From positions 186,001 through 250,000 of the forward strand of contig VLTN01000002.1 in the NCBI GenBank assembly GCA_008330645.1: 64,000 bases of DNA, written 5' to 3'. Below the pieces are notes generated by a model. That model saw only the letters and a list, made by a program, of their open reading frames with translations, did no database searches and had not been told where the DNA came from. Both the position numbers and the translations under genes were made by a program. Below are positions 40,501 to 49,949 of this stretch, in pieces. The stretch is from Cafeteria roenbergensis. Lineage: Eukaryota > Sar > Bigyra > Bicosoecida > Cafeteriaceae. Position 1 is the stretch's first letter; each line of letters begins with the position of its first letter.

Positions 40501-42116
40501 CGCTAGACCTCCCTGCCGGAATGCCGTGGGGGGACAGCAACAGCGACAGCAGCAGCGTTGCGAGCGACGCAGAGGCCTCTGATCGCGGTGCTGCCCGGCC
40601 GGGGGACGGCGGCGCCGAGCCCCGGCCGGGCAGGGGAGGCCTCTTGCCGGAAGGCGGCCAGAGCCGCGGCGACAGGCTTCGGCTTGCCGTGGACACGTTT
40701 CGCTCTTGCGGCGCCGACGCGGCCAGGCGCGCCGCGCTGGAGGCCCGCCGGGCCAGCGCCGTGCTGTGGGCCGGGGGCGGCGGGGGCTTCCCGCTCGTCA
40801 CATGCGCGTGCGTGGGGTGCGGCAGGCGGGTGCAGGTGCCCCCCACGATGTCCGTGGCCTGCGGAGAGGCGGAGGAGTGCATGGTGTGCGCGCCCTACGA
40901 GGACGACACCGCGGCCCAGCACGCGGAGCCGGCTGCAGACGCGGAGGCCCACCCCTTTGAGGTTGACTCGCGCTCCAGGGCAGGCGAGGGCGCCGCGGTG
41001 GCTGCGCTGGCAGCTGCCAGCCGGCGCCGCCAGGCGGGTCTCGACCAGGAGCTCGGCCGCATCCTTGCCGCCACGCGGCTTGCCGTGCCCAGGGAGGTGG
41101 CCAGCGAGGCCCAGGCCCTGCTCGGGACTGCGGGCGCGTCGGACGAGGACCTCATCCTGGTGCTTGCGGTGCTGGAGGCGCGGGGCGCCGGCGCAGCAGC
41201 GCCTGCCGGGCGGGCGTCTGAAGCGGGAGGTAGCGGCCGCGCTGGCACTGCCGGCGCGCCGGATGACGACGCCTCCATCGCCGCGCGCCTGCAGGCGGCC
41301 GAGATGCGGGAGTCTGGCGCGTCGGAGGCGGAGGTGGAGCAGTTCCTCCAGGGGGCAGGCGTGGCCGCCGCCGAGGCAGGGCCGGCGCGCCGCGGTGCTC
41401 CCCCCGGGGTCGTGTCCGGCCGCGCGCCAGCGGCCCCGTCCACCGCCGCCTCCGCCGCCACCGCCCCCGCGGCCCCAGCGGACTCTTCCGCGCGGCCCCC
41501 CGGCGGACCCACGACCAGGACCCGGGCGGGCGGCGCGACCGCGCCCCCTGGCCCGTCCGCGTACGCCTCCCGAGCCCGGAGCACCCGCGAGTCGGCCCGC
41601 ATCGCCGCCACAGTGAGGGGCACCGTGTTCGGTCGGGCCTCCATGAAGGGCGCGTCTCCGGAGGAGGTCGACCGACTCGCTGTCATCGGCATCACCGCCG
41701 AGGACCTGGCCACCGCCCGCGCCACGGAGGACGACTCCGTTCCGTCGAGCGACGTGCCCGAGTCGGTCCGCGCGCGTGGCCGGCCCTCTGCGGCCTGCGT
41801 CGTCTGCTGCGAGGACTACGAGGAGGGGGAGCGCGTGCGCGTGCTGCCCTGCCTGCACCGCATGCACGTGCGATGCATCGACCCGTGGCTGCTGATCAAG
41901 GCGGAGTGCCCCGTGTGCCATGAGAGCTCGCGGGGCGGGATGAACAAAGACGTCGTTGCGCTTGTGCGGGCCCTCAGCGACGCCGCGGCGGAGGGCTTCG
42001 AGGGCCACGACGAGCGCGTGCGCGACCTGCTCGCGGGCTTTCTCCCTGCGGGAATGGCTGGCGTTGACGCCGTGTTCCGGCGGTACTTTGCCGCGGTGGA
42101 GGCCGCAAAGCACTAG
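37524..42116 (+). CDS. PTEN-like pseudophosphatase and C2 domain fused to a RING-H2 finger
   Basis: A single exon encodes 1530 residues; the ATG at 37524 is the first in frame. Residues about 62-245 resemble the PTEN-like domain of auxilin/GAK and formins: LLVTDNILVMDP, a TLERVLDWC helix, VPNVAELADAALACLRSWC, then VLILAPSATSTVAIVVGCLM at the place of the phosphatase P-loop. The CX5R catalytic signature is absent, so no activity is expected. Residues about 660-870 look like the PTEN-type C2 domain (AVLRWVEISHAPL, VTVVDRGP, WTASVTFDRAQCGIP, FPDGFCVSLVF), which binds membranes in relatives. A Cys-rich patch (CACVGCGRRVQVPP...CMVC) is near 1090-1115. The C-terminus has a RING-H2 (about 1424-1468): CVVCCEDYEEG, LPCLHRMHVRCIDPWL, CPVC. 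It is therefore probably an E3 ubiquitin ligase recruited to membranes. Ala/Ser-rich linkers are long. Confidence 0.82.
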   Translation: MLSLFSRGRDAPQDGLSKGTTPPRQFVPKVKARKRPSLIARSMARLGLPGSGQSAEPADGALLLVTDNILVMDPRHALPVHRACGAWGLSQSAAAMPQASATLERVLDWCKSQDPESAVTVIDCGVGACMSRVGGGWPLGRPGRCHPSLGFWSTVMRASPADAHAVPNVAELADAALACLRSWCGVAPAPPTGTHGESCPPRPPRAVLILAPSATSTVAIVVGCLMAAHAVTQAASRASSRCRISRPPRALGVAMAAGLPLSQRPGALPAPAVRTATESAVVLPRTSVAFVGAAGKRRRWSQREARSETGTAAASAAAAGVGGPDDGSPTRASCSPRGGAGSPTVRRASRATDAAVDAAGLDPGSASSEAAAPLSPGRSGAGWLLGSRQPRVARLVAAVSSALRPPQAARAAASAQFRASVSDEAGVPPSPDIPPGTSSALPARAPHPDQFVALINAVSTHGSLEAVGLPSCDAITNASGRLHVAFGDDPSTLLSTPGLRGGLAQMHAYCSRAAPRWSRLAVRWAAAAAAARADKSASAVTTEGSAAGWAVVAEPSLRTGDLAATLRAAAAALARSQAAAPAPAPAAAAGAPGPEQPCSASAGSASGAALPGAFSRPPREAAGAAVAPATDAGAPVGGASPTGPAAGSPDAPTRGSANGAPLTAVLRWVEISHAPLTSESCSFTPGVTVVDRGPEGGARILFSSNVRGRRVYASGSGPVLVPVDCLVTGLTTVRLADVASRWRDPDPDEDGPQLVMENNVVAAISVHPSTLVPRPAELALADSLAGLAGPGSDSDAGAGACTCKGAVGAAAASTAATAASSPAASGSRSGSGFEPWTASVTFDRAQCGIPAADHRFPDGFCVSLVFSSVPDAAPWKLYRSVKEGVVSDDEAEAEAPVPRVFAVAPLDAPAPPRLAFGRCVHEDCGVLTPIPLRALQASAGRGPEFTASFDAEDSGSGARADDPPAAFLRRSRERARRKGARLLVPRGAAGRRALDLPAGMPWGDSNSDSSSVASDAEASDRGAARPGDGGAEPRPGRGGLLPEGGQSRGDRLRLAVDTFRSCGADAARRAALEARRASAVLWAGGGGGFPLVTCACVGCGRRVQVPPTMSVACGEAEECMVCAPYEDDTAAQHAEPAADAEAHPFEVDSRSRAGEGAAVAALAAASRRRQAGLDQELGRILAATRLAVPREVASEAQALLGTAGASDEDLILVLAVLEARGAGAAAPAGRASEAGGSGRAGTAGAPDDDASIAARLQAAEMRESGASEAEVEQFLQGAGVAAAEAGPARRGAPPGVVSGRAPAAPSTAASAATAPAAPADSSARPPGGPTTRTRAGGATAPPGPSAYASRARSTRESARIAATVRGTVFGRASMKGASPEEVDRLAVIGITAEDLATARATEDDSVPSSDVPESVRARGRPSAACVVCCEDYEEGERVRVLPCLHRMHVRCIDPWLLIKAECPVCHESSRGGMNKDVVALVRALSDAAAEGFEGHDERVRDLLAGFLPAGMAGVDAVFRRYFAAVEAAKH

Positions 42117-42291
42117 GCTCGCCGTTCGTCGCTGCAACATGCCCGCGGACGCGCCGCTTGCGTTCGCCGTGCCTCACGGCCGAGCTCTGTATTTGGGCAG
42201 CCAAAACTGGGGCCAGGTTGCTCCGACACAGTCGATCTACGTTCCCGAGTGATTCCAGTATTGCTCTCGTGCGGCCCGGCATGTGCCCCCG

Positions 42292-42332
42292 CTGTGTGTG
42301 TATCTCAAGAAGCGCGTGTTCGTGTGTGTGCG
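42292..42332 (+). repeat. GT-rich tract downstream of the RING gene
   Basis: TGTGTGTGTA and GTGTGTGTG lie 176-216 bases after the stop on the sense strand, like the tracts after the SEC14 and uL13m genes. Confidence 0.45.
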
Positions 42333-42507
42333 GCACTCGCACCCCTGGCTAGCGTGCAATGGTTGGGGCTATCGGCGAGAGAAGCGCTACGGAACGCGCG
42401 CTGCCTCTGGCTGGGTGGCCTGGCGGTGCTCCGTGGTCGAGCGGGAAGGGAGGCGGGGGCACGCGCACGCAGACGCACGGCCATTCGCGTGGCAGGAGAG
42501 GCCCGCA

Positions 42508-42558
<51 letters not shown>

Positions 42559-42559
42559 C
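42508..42559 (+). repeat. AGGC microsatellite, 13 copies
   Basis: Thirteen perfect tetranucleotide units end one base before the stop codon of the CTL gene, placing them in its 3' UTR. Length is likely to vary between strains. Confidence 0.9.
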
Positions 42560-42560
42560 C

Positions 42561-45127
42561 TCACGAGTACGTGGGCCGGCCGTCGGAGGCGGCGACGGGC
42601 ACGCGCTCCCCGACTTCGTCGGAGCCGCGGTCCCTGTACTCGGCCCCGGAGCTGGAGCCCTCCTTGGAGGCCTTGGAGTTGAGATCAGCAATGGCGGCGC
42701 TGGACTCGCTGTCGACGAAGCCCCAGTCCTCGTTGTAGAGGTAGCACATGAGCATGGCGTCGATGGCGATGGCGTACACGCTCATGAAGAGGCTGCCGAT
42801 GGTGTACGACACGCCGAAGATGACGAGGCACGGCCAGAACGGGGAGGCCACGTAGTCGGCGGACGTCTCGTCGGCGTACATGGGCACCATGGTGAAGACC
42901 GCGAAGCCGATGGCGGTGGTGATGCCGGCGACAAAGAGCTTCCCGATGAAGAGGAAGACGGTGGACATGCCGGTGAGGGCGCCCACGCGGAGGAAGTTCC
43001 TGGCGATGTAGGAGAAGGCCATGACCGTTGAGGGGCAGAAGCTCTGCTTGGACAGGGCGACCATGACGTACGCGTTGCGGTTCACGTAGCGCATGCAGCA
43101 GTCGAGGCACCAGAAGCAGCACCAGCAGAGGCAGCCGACGGCGCGGAGGAACGTTGAGTCCTTGTTGCCCCGGCGGATCTTGTCGTAGATGTACACGAAG
43201 ATGGCGCGCAGGGTGCGGATGATGGCGATGATGGCGGAGCCGAAGGCGGCGGTGCCCACGTGGTAGCGGAGCACGGTCCTGCAGGCGAAGAGGGTGGTGT
43301 TGGGGATGATCTGGCGCTTGCCGTCCACGGTGGGGGAGAAGAACCAGTGCGTGGTGGCGAATGCGATGACGAGCTCCGAGAAGGCCTGGACGAACTGGGT
43401 GGCCCAGAAGAGGCCGAAGAGGTGGACGAAGAGCGTGTAGCGGATGGTGTCGTCCACCACGAAGGTGCGGAGGGTGCCCGAGGGCACGCCCGGGACGTCG
43501 ACGGACTTGATCTCCCCGAGAGAGAACAGGAGGACCGTGGTGGCGCACCAGAGGGCCGCGATGGCGAGCGTGAGCGGGACGAAGAACACGGGGAGGAAGA
43601 CGACGCCCCACACGTCGCGAAGGGCCTTGCCTGCGTGCTGGATGAGGCCCACGGCCAGGAAGATGCGCCGCCACATGAAGACGATGATGCAGATGTAGAG
43701 GGCGGCGACCACCTCGAGGGCGATGCCCCCGTAGAAGGACATCTGCCAGTTGGTGTCCTGGCTGTAGGAGTCGGCCACGTTGTCGTAGGAGTCGGCGATG
43801 GCGTTTGCCTTGAGGATGAAGAAGGCCCCGCCGGCGATGAGGGAGGCGCCGAAGCCGATGATGGCCACCGCGGTGAGGATGCCGGCGCAGAACTGCACGA
43901 AGTAGAGGTACACGAAGGAGATGAGGAGGGCGCCGAAGCCGAGGCCGAGCATGGCGGGCCAGGCTTGGCTGAGGGACGCGACGGCGCTGGCCCAGGTGCC
44001 GGCGCCCACGGCCTTGTCCACGGCCATCTGGAGGCCGGTCATGTTCGAGTTGACGGCGCTCTTGGGAAGGCAGTAGCCGGCGATGCTGCGGGCGGGCGCC
44101 GTGGTGGCGAAGATGGTGCCGGGGCAGCTGTCGAGGGAGTCGAGCTGCTCCGAGTAGGTGGCGCCGGTGCCGAACACAGTCTGGCTTGAGTTGTCGTAGC
44201 AAGCGAGCTGCACGCCCTCGAACGGGCCGCTGGACACAGGGGCCGCCGGGCACGCGGGGGCGCACACCACGACGGTGCTGGCCGAGAGGTCCGGCGAGCT
44301 GGGCACGGCCAGCGGCACGCCGAGCATGGACGAGCCTCCGGGCACGAAGGATCCAGCCGAGCCCTTCTCCACCTCGGTGCAGGAGCCGTCGTTCATGAGC
44401 TTGGACGGGGTGCCGCAGATGCACCCGCGGTAGTCAACTCCGTTGAGCACGCGCTTGTAGTCGCCGTTCTGCAGCGCCAGCCCGGCCAGGCCGATCATGC
44501 CAGCTGCGGCAGGCGCAAACGCGAGGGGAAAGCGACCAACGCATCCTTGTATTGAAAAGCTGCGCTGCCGAGAGAGCGCCTCGGCTGCGCTGGCGCCCGG
44601 GCGCGCGACCGCACCCGTGGAGTCAAAGACTCAGCTTCAGTGGTCCGAGACACAGAGCCGCCGCCCCTTCCCTGCCCAGCGCGCCCCAAACCGACAACGC
44701 CCCCAAGGCGCGGGCCTCGTGTGCGCGTGTCCCGTGCTTCTCCCTGACTCCAGCTCGCGGGAGCGAACGAAAGCCGGCGCGCTCAGGAAACGCGCCCGCA
44801 ACGCAGCGGCCGGCGAGGGTGCCTGCGGTCCGCCGCGCAGCGGCGAATGGCTCCCCTGTCGCGCGCGCCTCACCGAAGAAGATGATGAACAGCAGCAGGC
44901 ACAGGATATCGGTGCACCTCCGGTCCCCCTCCTGCGGCGAGCGTGCAAGACAAGGCCAGCGGCGCAGATTTTTGTGGTGCTCAAATCGTTCCGCGAGCTT
45001 TCTCGAGCGCCGAGGCGCCTGCGGCCCTCACCTTGGGGCTGAGCGGAGGCGCGGGGTCCTTCTCGGCCTCTGGCTCCTTATAGCTGCAGCAGCCGCATAC
45101 CGATCGGCTTTCCTTTCGCCCCGACAT
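42561..45127 (-). CDS. Choline transporter-like protein (SLC44/CTL family)
   Basis: Exons: 45127-45032, 44931-44874 and 44503-42561, total 698 residues. Junctions are phase 0 and phase 1 with GTGAG donors and CCGCAG acceptors. The N-terminus has the family hallmark DRRCTDILCLLLFIIFF, then GMIGLAGLALQNGDYKRVLNGVDYRGCICG, then a long lumenal/extracellular loop with several Cys. About nine further membrane segments follow, for example LGLGFGALLISFVYLYFVQF and FVHLFGLFWATQFVQAF. Conserved motifs include the FRTVLRYHVGTAAFGSAI-like AFGSAIIAIIRTLRAIF and CxCCFWCLDCCMRYVNRNAYV. CTL proteins move choline or related amines across plasma or mitochondrial membranes. The C-terminal tail is cytosolic and acidic/Ser-rich. 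Exon 1 encodes a Cys-containing start (MSGRKESRSVCGCC) that might be lipidated, which is inference. Substrate not assignable. Confidence 0.93.
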
Positions 45128-45383
45128 CGCGGCGAGCGGTGGAAGAATCCTGACAAAGCAAGCGGGCCCGCATGTTTGCACCCCGGCAAGCACGGGGCAG
45201 AGCCGCATGCGCTGCGACGCAGCCGGCTTCCGCAACCCGGGCCTGGCCGCGGAGGGCAGCCCGCCACGCGCTGCCAGGGAACCGCACGGGGCTTGCACTG
45301 TGCAGGGCCCATCGAGGCGGGGGGACGTCTCAGGAGCTGCCTTGCGGGGACAGTCCGCAGGGAACGAGTTCGAAGGGGCGGCG
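45128..45383. promoter_or_regulatory. Divergent promoter, CTL / RlmN
   Basis: 256 bases between divergent starts. An upstream in-frame ATG at 45207 exists for the RlmN gene, so transcription probably begins close to the CTL side. No motif recognised. Confidence 0.35.
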
Positions 45384-46844
45384 ATGCGCGCGCTTTCCCG
45401 CGCGAGCACGGCGGCCGCGGCGCCTTCGTGGCTGCTCAGGCGCTGCGTCTCGTCGTTTGGGGCGGCGTTGATGCCAGCAGGAGCGGAGGCGGCTGTTGCG
45501 GCTGACACTGCGGGAGAGGACCAGGAGCTGGTCAGCAGCCTGCTGCGCGCCGGCACTGACGAGCAGCCTCAGCCTGTGTCCGCGCCCCGGGCGAGGAGGA
45601 GGCGGGACGCCGTGCGGCTGGACGACCGCACGGGACGGTTTCCTGTCGTTGGGGCTCCCATGGGCGAGCTGACTGCCTTCTTGAAGGAGCGCGGGCTGCG
45701 GCCCGGCCACGCCACCGCGCTGTTCACGGCCTTGCACCGCGATGGGGTGGAGGCCGCGGACGCGCTGGAGATGCTCCCGCCGCAGGCGCGCGCCGTGGTT
45801 GCGGACAGCTGCGACCTCTCGGAGCCCGAGGCGGTGATGGACTCGGTGTCGGCCGACGGCACCAGGAAGTGGCTGTTTCGCGTGGGCCAGGACGACAGCG
45901 AGGTGGAGACGGTGTTCATCCCCGAGTCGGACGGAAGGGGCGTCCTTTGCGTGTCCTCGTCCGTGGGCTGCGCGCTCTCCTGTCGGTTCTGCCACACGGG
46001 CACGCAGCGGCTTCGGCGAAACCTTCGGCCGGGCGAAATCGTGGGACAGCTCCAGGCGGCACGCCGGCTCCTCGGCCGCTTTCCGGGCCCCACCCCGACC
46101 AAGAGCGGCCCCGACGGGGGCGCGGTCACCAACGTTGTGTTCATGGGGCAGGGCGAGCCCCTGCTCAACTGGAGGTCGGTCAGCGCCGCGGCAGAGGTGA
46201 TCACGGCCTCGCGCGGGGGCGTGGTCCCTCCCCGCAAGGTCACCATCTCCACGTCCGGCGTCGCCCCCGCTATGCCACGGGTCGCCACGGAGGCCGGCTG
46301 CTCGCTCGCGCTGTCTCTCCACGCCACCACCGACGAGGTGCGGAACAAAATTATTCCGCTCAACAGGTCCTGGGGGCTGGCGCAGGTGATGGAAGGCATG
46401 CGGCTCTACTCGCTCGCGCAGTCGCCCCGGCCGCCCTCCCGCCGGGAGCTCAGGCGACGCGAGCGGGAGGAGGCGGCGGTGCTTGCAGGCACCGCGCCGG
46501 GGCCTGCAGAGCCCCCCGTGGACGCTGCCGGCCGCCCCGTGGGCCGCCGCCTGGTCATGTTCGAGTACGTGATGCTCGCCGGCGTGAACGACTCGCTGGA
46601 CGACGCCCGGCGCCTGGCAGAGCTGGCGCGGCCGTTCAAGTGCCACGTGAACCTCATCCCGTTCAACGCCTGGCCGGGGGCGCCGTTCCAGAGCAGCGAG
46701 GACGACCACATCCGGCGCTTCGGCGCGGAGGTGCTGGGGCTGGGGGTGAGCTGCAGCGTGCGGTGGCCCAAGGGGGATGACATTATGGCGGCCTGCGGGC
46801 AGCTGCACTCGGAGCGCCACGGCGGCGCGCAGCTGGCCCTCTGA
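45384..46844 (+). CDS. rlmN: RlmN-family radical SAM adenosine C2-methyltransferase
   Basis: One exon, 486 residues from the ATG at 45384. This start gives a basic, Ser/Ala-rich presequence ([20 protein letters not shown]), suggesting mitochondrial import; an in-frame ATG at 45207 would add 59 residues. The radical SAM cluster motif CALSCRFC (Cys about 196, 200, 203) lies in [15 protein letters not shown]. Also seen are [41 protein letters not shown] and [11 protein letters not shown], which holds the C-terminal catalytic Cys. These match RlmN, which methylates C2 of A2503 in large-subunit rRNA and A37 in some tRNAs in bacteria. An insertion of about 35 residues, rich in Arg/Glu, sits between [12 protein letters not shown] and [13 protein letters not shown]. 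Organellar rRNA or tRNA as target is inferred. Confidence 0.92.
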   Translation: MRALSRASTAAAAPSWLLRRCVSSFGAALMPAGAEAAVAADTAGEDQELVSSLLRAGTDEQPQPVSAPRARRRRDAVRLDDRTGRFPVVGAPMGELTAFLKERGLRPGHATALFTALHRDGVEAADALEMLPPQARAVVADSCDLSEPEAVMDSVSADGTRKWLFRVGQDDSEVETVFIPESDGRGVLCVSSSVGCALSCRFCHTGTQRLRRNLRPGEIVGQLQAARRLLGRFPGPTPTKSGPDGGAVTNVVFMGQGEPLLNWRSVSAAAEVITASRGGVVPPRKVTISTSGVAPAMPRVATEAGCSLALSLHATTDEVRNKIIPLNRSWGLAQVMEGMRLYSLAQSPRPPSRRELRRREREEAAVLAGTAPGPAEPPVDAAGRPVGRRLVMFEYVMLAGVNDSLDDARRLAELARPFKCHVNLIPFNAWPGAPFQSSEDDHIRRFGAEVLGLGVSCSVRWPKGDDIMAACGQLHSERHGGAQLAL

Positions 46845-47055
46845 GCGGCGCAGTGCGGTGCGTGCGGCTTGGGCGAGCGCGTTTGGCGAGGCCGCGAGAG
46901 GGGCGCGCCGCGCGGCCACGGACCGGGTTTGCAACGTTTCGAATCTCGCCCCCTCTCAGCCACGAGCGCGCACAATGGATTGCTTTGCCTGGCCAACAAG
47001 CGAACCACGTCGAGGGGCCGCGATCGAACCATGAACGGACCGCCGCGTGGGGCCA

Positions 47056-49042
47056 TCACTCGAGCACCCACGTTGGCTCGTCGTCGTCGTCGCCCACCGC
47101 GCCGCTGGCCCGAAGCTGAGCGAGTGCCGCGGCGATGTCGGCGGGGCTCAGCCCAGTGCCGGCCGCCCCGCCGCCGCCGCCGCCGCCACCGCCGCCGCCG
47201 CCGCCCACGGTGGGCCCTGACCGCAGCGGTGCCGGCTTCGGCCTCGGCGCTGGCTGCTTCCAGCCGAAGCGACGCCGCGCCACCCCGAGCAGCGCGCGGG
47301 CAGCCCTCGCCACGTCATCGCTCACCGCCCCGGCGCTTCCGTCCCCGGCTCCTGCCTCGCGGAGGGTCCGGGCCAGGCCGGAGAGGGCCCGTTCCACAAA
47401 GTGGGTCGAGTCGGCGCTCCGGGCGTGCTCGTGAGAGGAGCCCAGGCCGCCGCCGCGGACCCTCGCTCGCCACGACGCGGCCGTCCGCTCGCCAAGCGGC
47501 GCCGTATCCCCCTCTGCATCGTCGTCGGCATCGTCGTCGTCCTCGTCGTCGCCATCGCCAGCGCCGTCACCGCCTCCGCCCGGGCCCTTCCCGACGCCCC
47601 CCCTGGCCCCACCGCGCCCCTGCATGGACCCGGAGATGGCCTCCCCCATGCCGAGGAACTCGGCAGGCGCCAGGGCCAGTTGCCTCCTCAGAACAGCCAA
47701 CCCGCCCCGAAGCAGCCAGCGGTCGGAGTAGGCAGCGCCGTCCCCGGGCTCCTCGGCCTCGTCGTCATCGTCCGCCTCGTCGTCCTCGTCCTCGTCCTCG
47801 TCCTCATCGTCCTCGTCGTCCTCGTCGTCCTCGTCGTCCTTGTCGCCGTCTCCCTCGCTGCCGTGGGCGCTCCGGCCCAGCGGTCGCCGGCCGGAAGCGT
47901 CGCCCACCGCAGCGGCCCCGCCAGCCGACGCCTGCGCAGCCGCAGAAGTCGACGATGACGACGACGAAACCGCTGCTCGCGTCGCTCCGCCACGAGGCCC
48001 TGCGCGGGACTGGGCCGCGGTGCCCGACCCGCCCCGCTTCCCTCCCGTCCCTGGCTCCGTGCCGACCTCGGCTTGCGTCGCCAGCATCAAGCCCTCCGCG
48101 CGGCACACACAGTCGCACAGAGCCTTCCACCGCTCAAGACCCTCTGCCTTCTGCCCCAGCAGCAGGCACACGAACGACAGCTCAAGCTCTGCCACCACGA
48201 CCAGCCGCGACCACGCCGCATCGCTCGTCGGGGAGGGGCGCCCTTCGTCGCCGGCAGAGCCGCCTGCGTCCCCTCGGCCGCGAGGGACGTCGCCCACGGG
48301 AACGGAGCCTTCCACACGCAGCGCTCCCAGCCTGGCCGTAGTCGCGTCGATCACGCGCCGCAGCGCGGACGACGTGTCGATGGCATAGGCAGTGACGTCG
48401 GCGGAGCCACACGCGCCGGGGGTAAGCCCCGGGACCGCGGCAAACTCGGCCACCTGCCCCGCTCCCAGCGCAATGGTCGTGCCCTCGGCAGAGCCGGGGC
48501 CAGCGACGCCCGCCAAGGCGCGGCCTGGGCCCAGAAGGCCCTCCTCCTGCGCCCGCCGCCGCGCCACCGCCTCGAGAGCGGCATCGCTCTCGTCAGCAGG
48601 CGCCGGAGCCCCCGCCCGCCCGCGCCCTGCGGCACTCCCCGCCACTGACGCCGCCGACGCCACTGACGCCGCCGACGCCGCGCCTGCTGCTGCCGCTGAC
48701 GATGAGGAGGGCGTCGAGGCGGAGGACGACGACAGCGCGGCCGTCTCCGCCGCTGCCGACAGCAGCGCCGCTGGAACGCTGTCCGCGCCGGCATCGGGCC
48801 CCAGACCCGCAAAATACAGCCCCCTCGGCAGAGCTGGCTTAGCCGCGGCCGGCAGTGCCGGGGAGGCTCTGCCGGCCCCGCTGGCCGCGGCCGGGCTCGT
48901 CGTTGCGTGCGTCCGGGCATCCGCCTCGAGGCTGCGCTGGCCTCCGCGGCGCAGCTCTGCCAGGCTGGCCGGAGATCCGTCCCACAGCATTCCGAACGCG
49001 GCAGGGCCGGCTGAGGAGGTGACGGGCCGCGCCGGGGTCCCA

Positions 49043-49085
<43 letters not shown>

Positions 49086-49707
49086 TCGTCGTCGCACCGT
49101 CTGCCCTGGCTGCGCCTGCAGAGCTCGGCGCTGAGCTGGCAGCCACGGGGCGCGGCGAGGCGGCGGATACAAGGAGCCGCTCCAGCACCCCGGGCGCGGC
49201 CAAGTGCCGCGTGTGCCGCCGCCACTCGAGGGCCACCGGGGACTGGAGCGGGTAGGCTCCGAGCCCGCCGTCGAACTCGAGGCGACGCACGCCTGCTGCC
49301 AGCCTCGCAGCTTGCTCGCGCCCCACGGCCGGGTGCCGCTCCCCAAGCACGAGTTCCTCCCCCGCCTCGTCCCACTGCAGGACCAAGACGGACTGCGCCA
49401 CGCTTCGGAAGAAGAAGCCGGTCCGCGGTGCCAGCGAGCCGGTCTTCCGGTCCCTCGCGCTCGAGTACAAAAAATGCACCCCAGGCGGCACCATCTTCAG
49501 CCCTTGAAACTTTGGCCCCACGGAATAGGTTGCAAAGTCGATTCCCAGCTCGGTCCCAGCCGGCACGCCCAGGCACAGCACGGAGCCCGTGGCGGCGAGC
49601 GCGGCCCTTGCCATGTCAGGCGAGAGGCTCATTGCCGCGGTGAGCGAGGCGTCGGAGCCAGCCATCGTCCCGGCATCCGCCGCACCATCAGCAGCAAGCG
49701 CCGCCAT
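47056..49707 (-). CDS. AAR2: AAR2 splicing factor homologue, enlarged
   Basis: One exon, 883 residues from the ATG at 49707; the frame is open upstream but only with a non-ATG start. The N-terminal domain matches AAR2: LCLGVPAGTELGIDF, VGPKFQGLKMVPPGVHFLY, RTGFFF, VLQWDEAGEEL. The C-terminal helical domain is recognisable in pieces: VVAELELSFVCLLLGQKAEG, ERWKALCDCVCRAEGL, WLLRGGLAVLRRQLALAP, and RAARALLGVARRRFGWK, which corresponds to the last helix. AAR2 holds PRP8 during U5 snRNP assembly. Known AAR2 proteins are near 350-400 residues. Here Ser-, Ala-, Asp/Glu- and Gly-rich inserts more than double the length, including a 15-Ser run (49043-49084) and a long Asp/Glu run (near 47755-47850). 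It ends DEPTWVLE. The neighbour gene starts divergently 242 bases away. Confidence 0.88.
49043..49084. repeat. GAC trinucleotide repeat encoding polyserine
   Basis: Twelve GAC units on the plus strand read as TCG (Ser) in the AAR2 gene on the minus strand. A second trinucleotide-rich patch near 47755-47850 encodes the acidic run of the same protein. Confidence 0.85.
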
Positions 49708-49949
49708 TCCCTGCTTGGGGTCGCCTGCCACTTGGAGGGGGGGAGGCGCAGGCGTCCCCAAAGTGCGCGAGGCGGCGGCGGGCGAGCAGAGCCTCTCGGC
49801 CACGCACGCGGCTCCTCCACTCCTGCCGCGACCAGGCGCCCCTGTCCCCGGAGCAGGACCCCCAGCCTTGGATCAGGAGCCGCGAGTAGCGTGCCGGGTG
49901 GAGCGGCGTATGCGCAGCGGCGAATAGCGCTCGGCTCCTGCCCCGCCAC

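Larger units (their letters stand above)
42117..42560. other. Convergent 3' region with simple repeats
   Basis: 444 bases between two converging genes. It holds a GT-rich tract (42292-42332) and a long AGGC microsatellite (42508-42559) next to the CTL stop codon. No gene seen. Confidence 0.5.

Noticed and set aside
40503-42140. Long minus-strand open frame opposite the RING part of the PTEN-C2-RING gene
   Set aside because: No motif; the RING, C2 and Cys-rich patches are all on the plus strand.
42685-44424. Second minus-strand frame over the CTL gene
   Set aside because: It is the same gene read out of frame, giving His/Arg-rich sequence; the true frame shows the membrane segments.
46920-46965. 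Possible tRNA T-arm (TTTCGAATC)
   Set aside because: The flanking bases do not form a T-stem and no D-arm or acceptor stem pairs with it.
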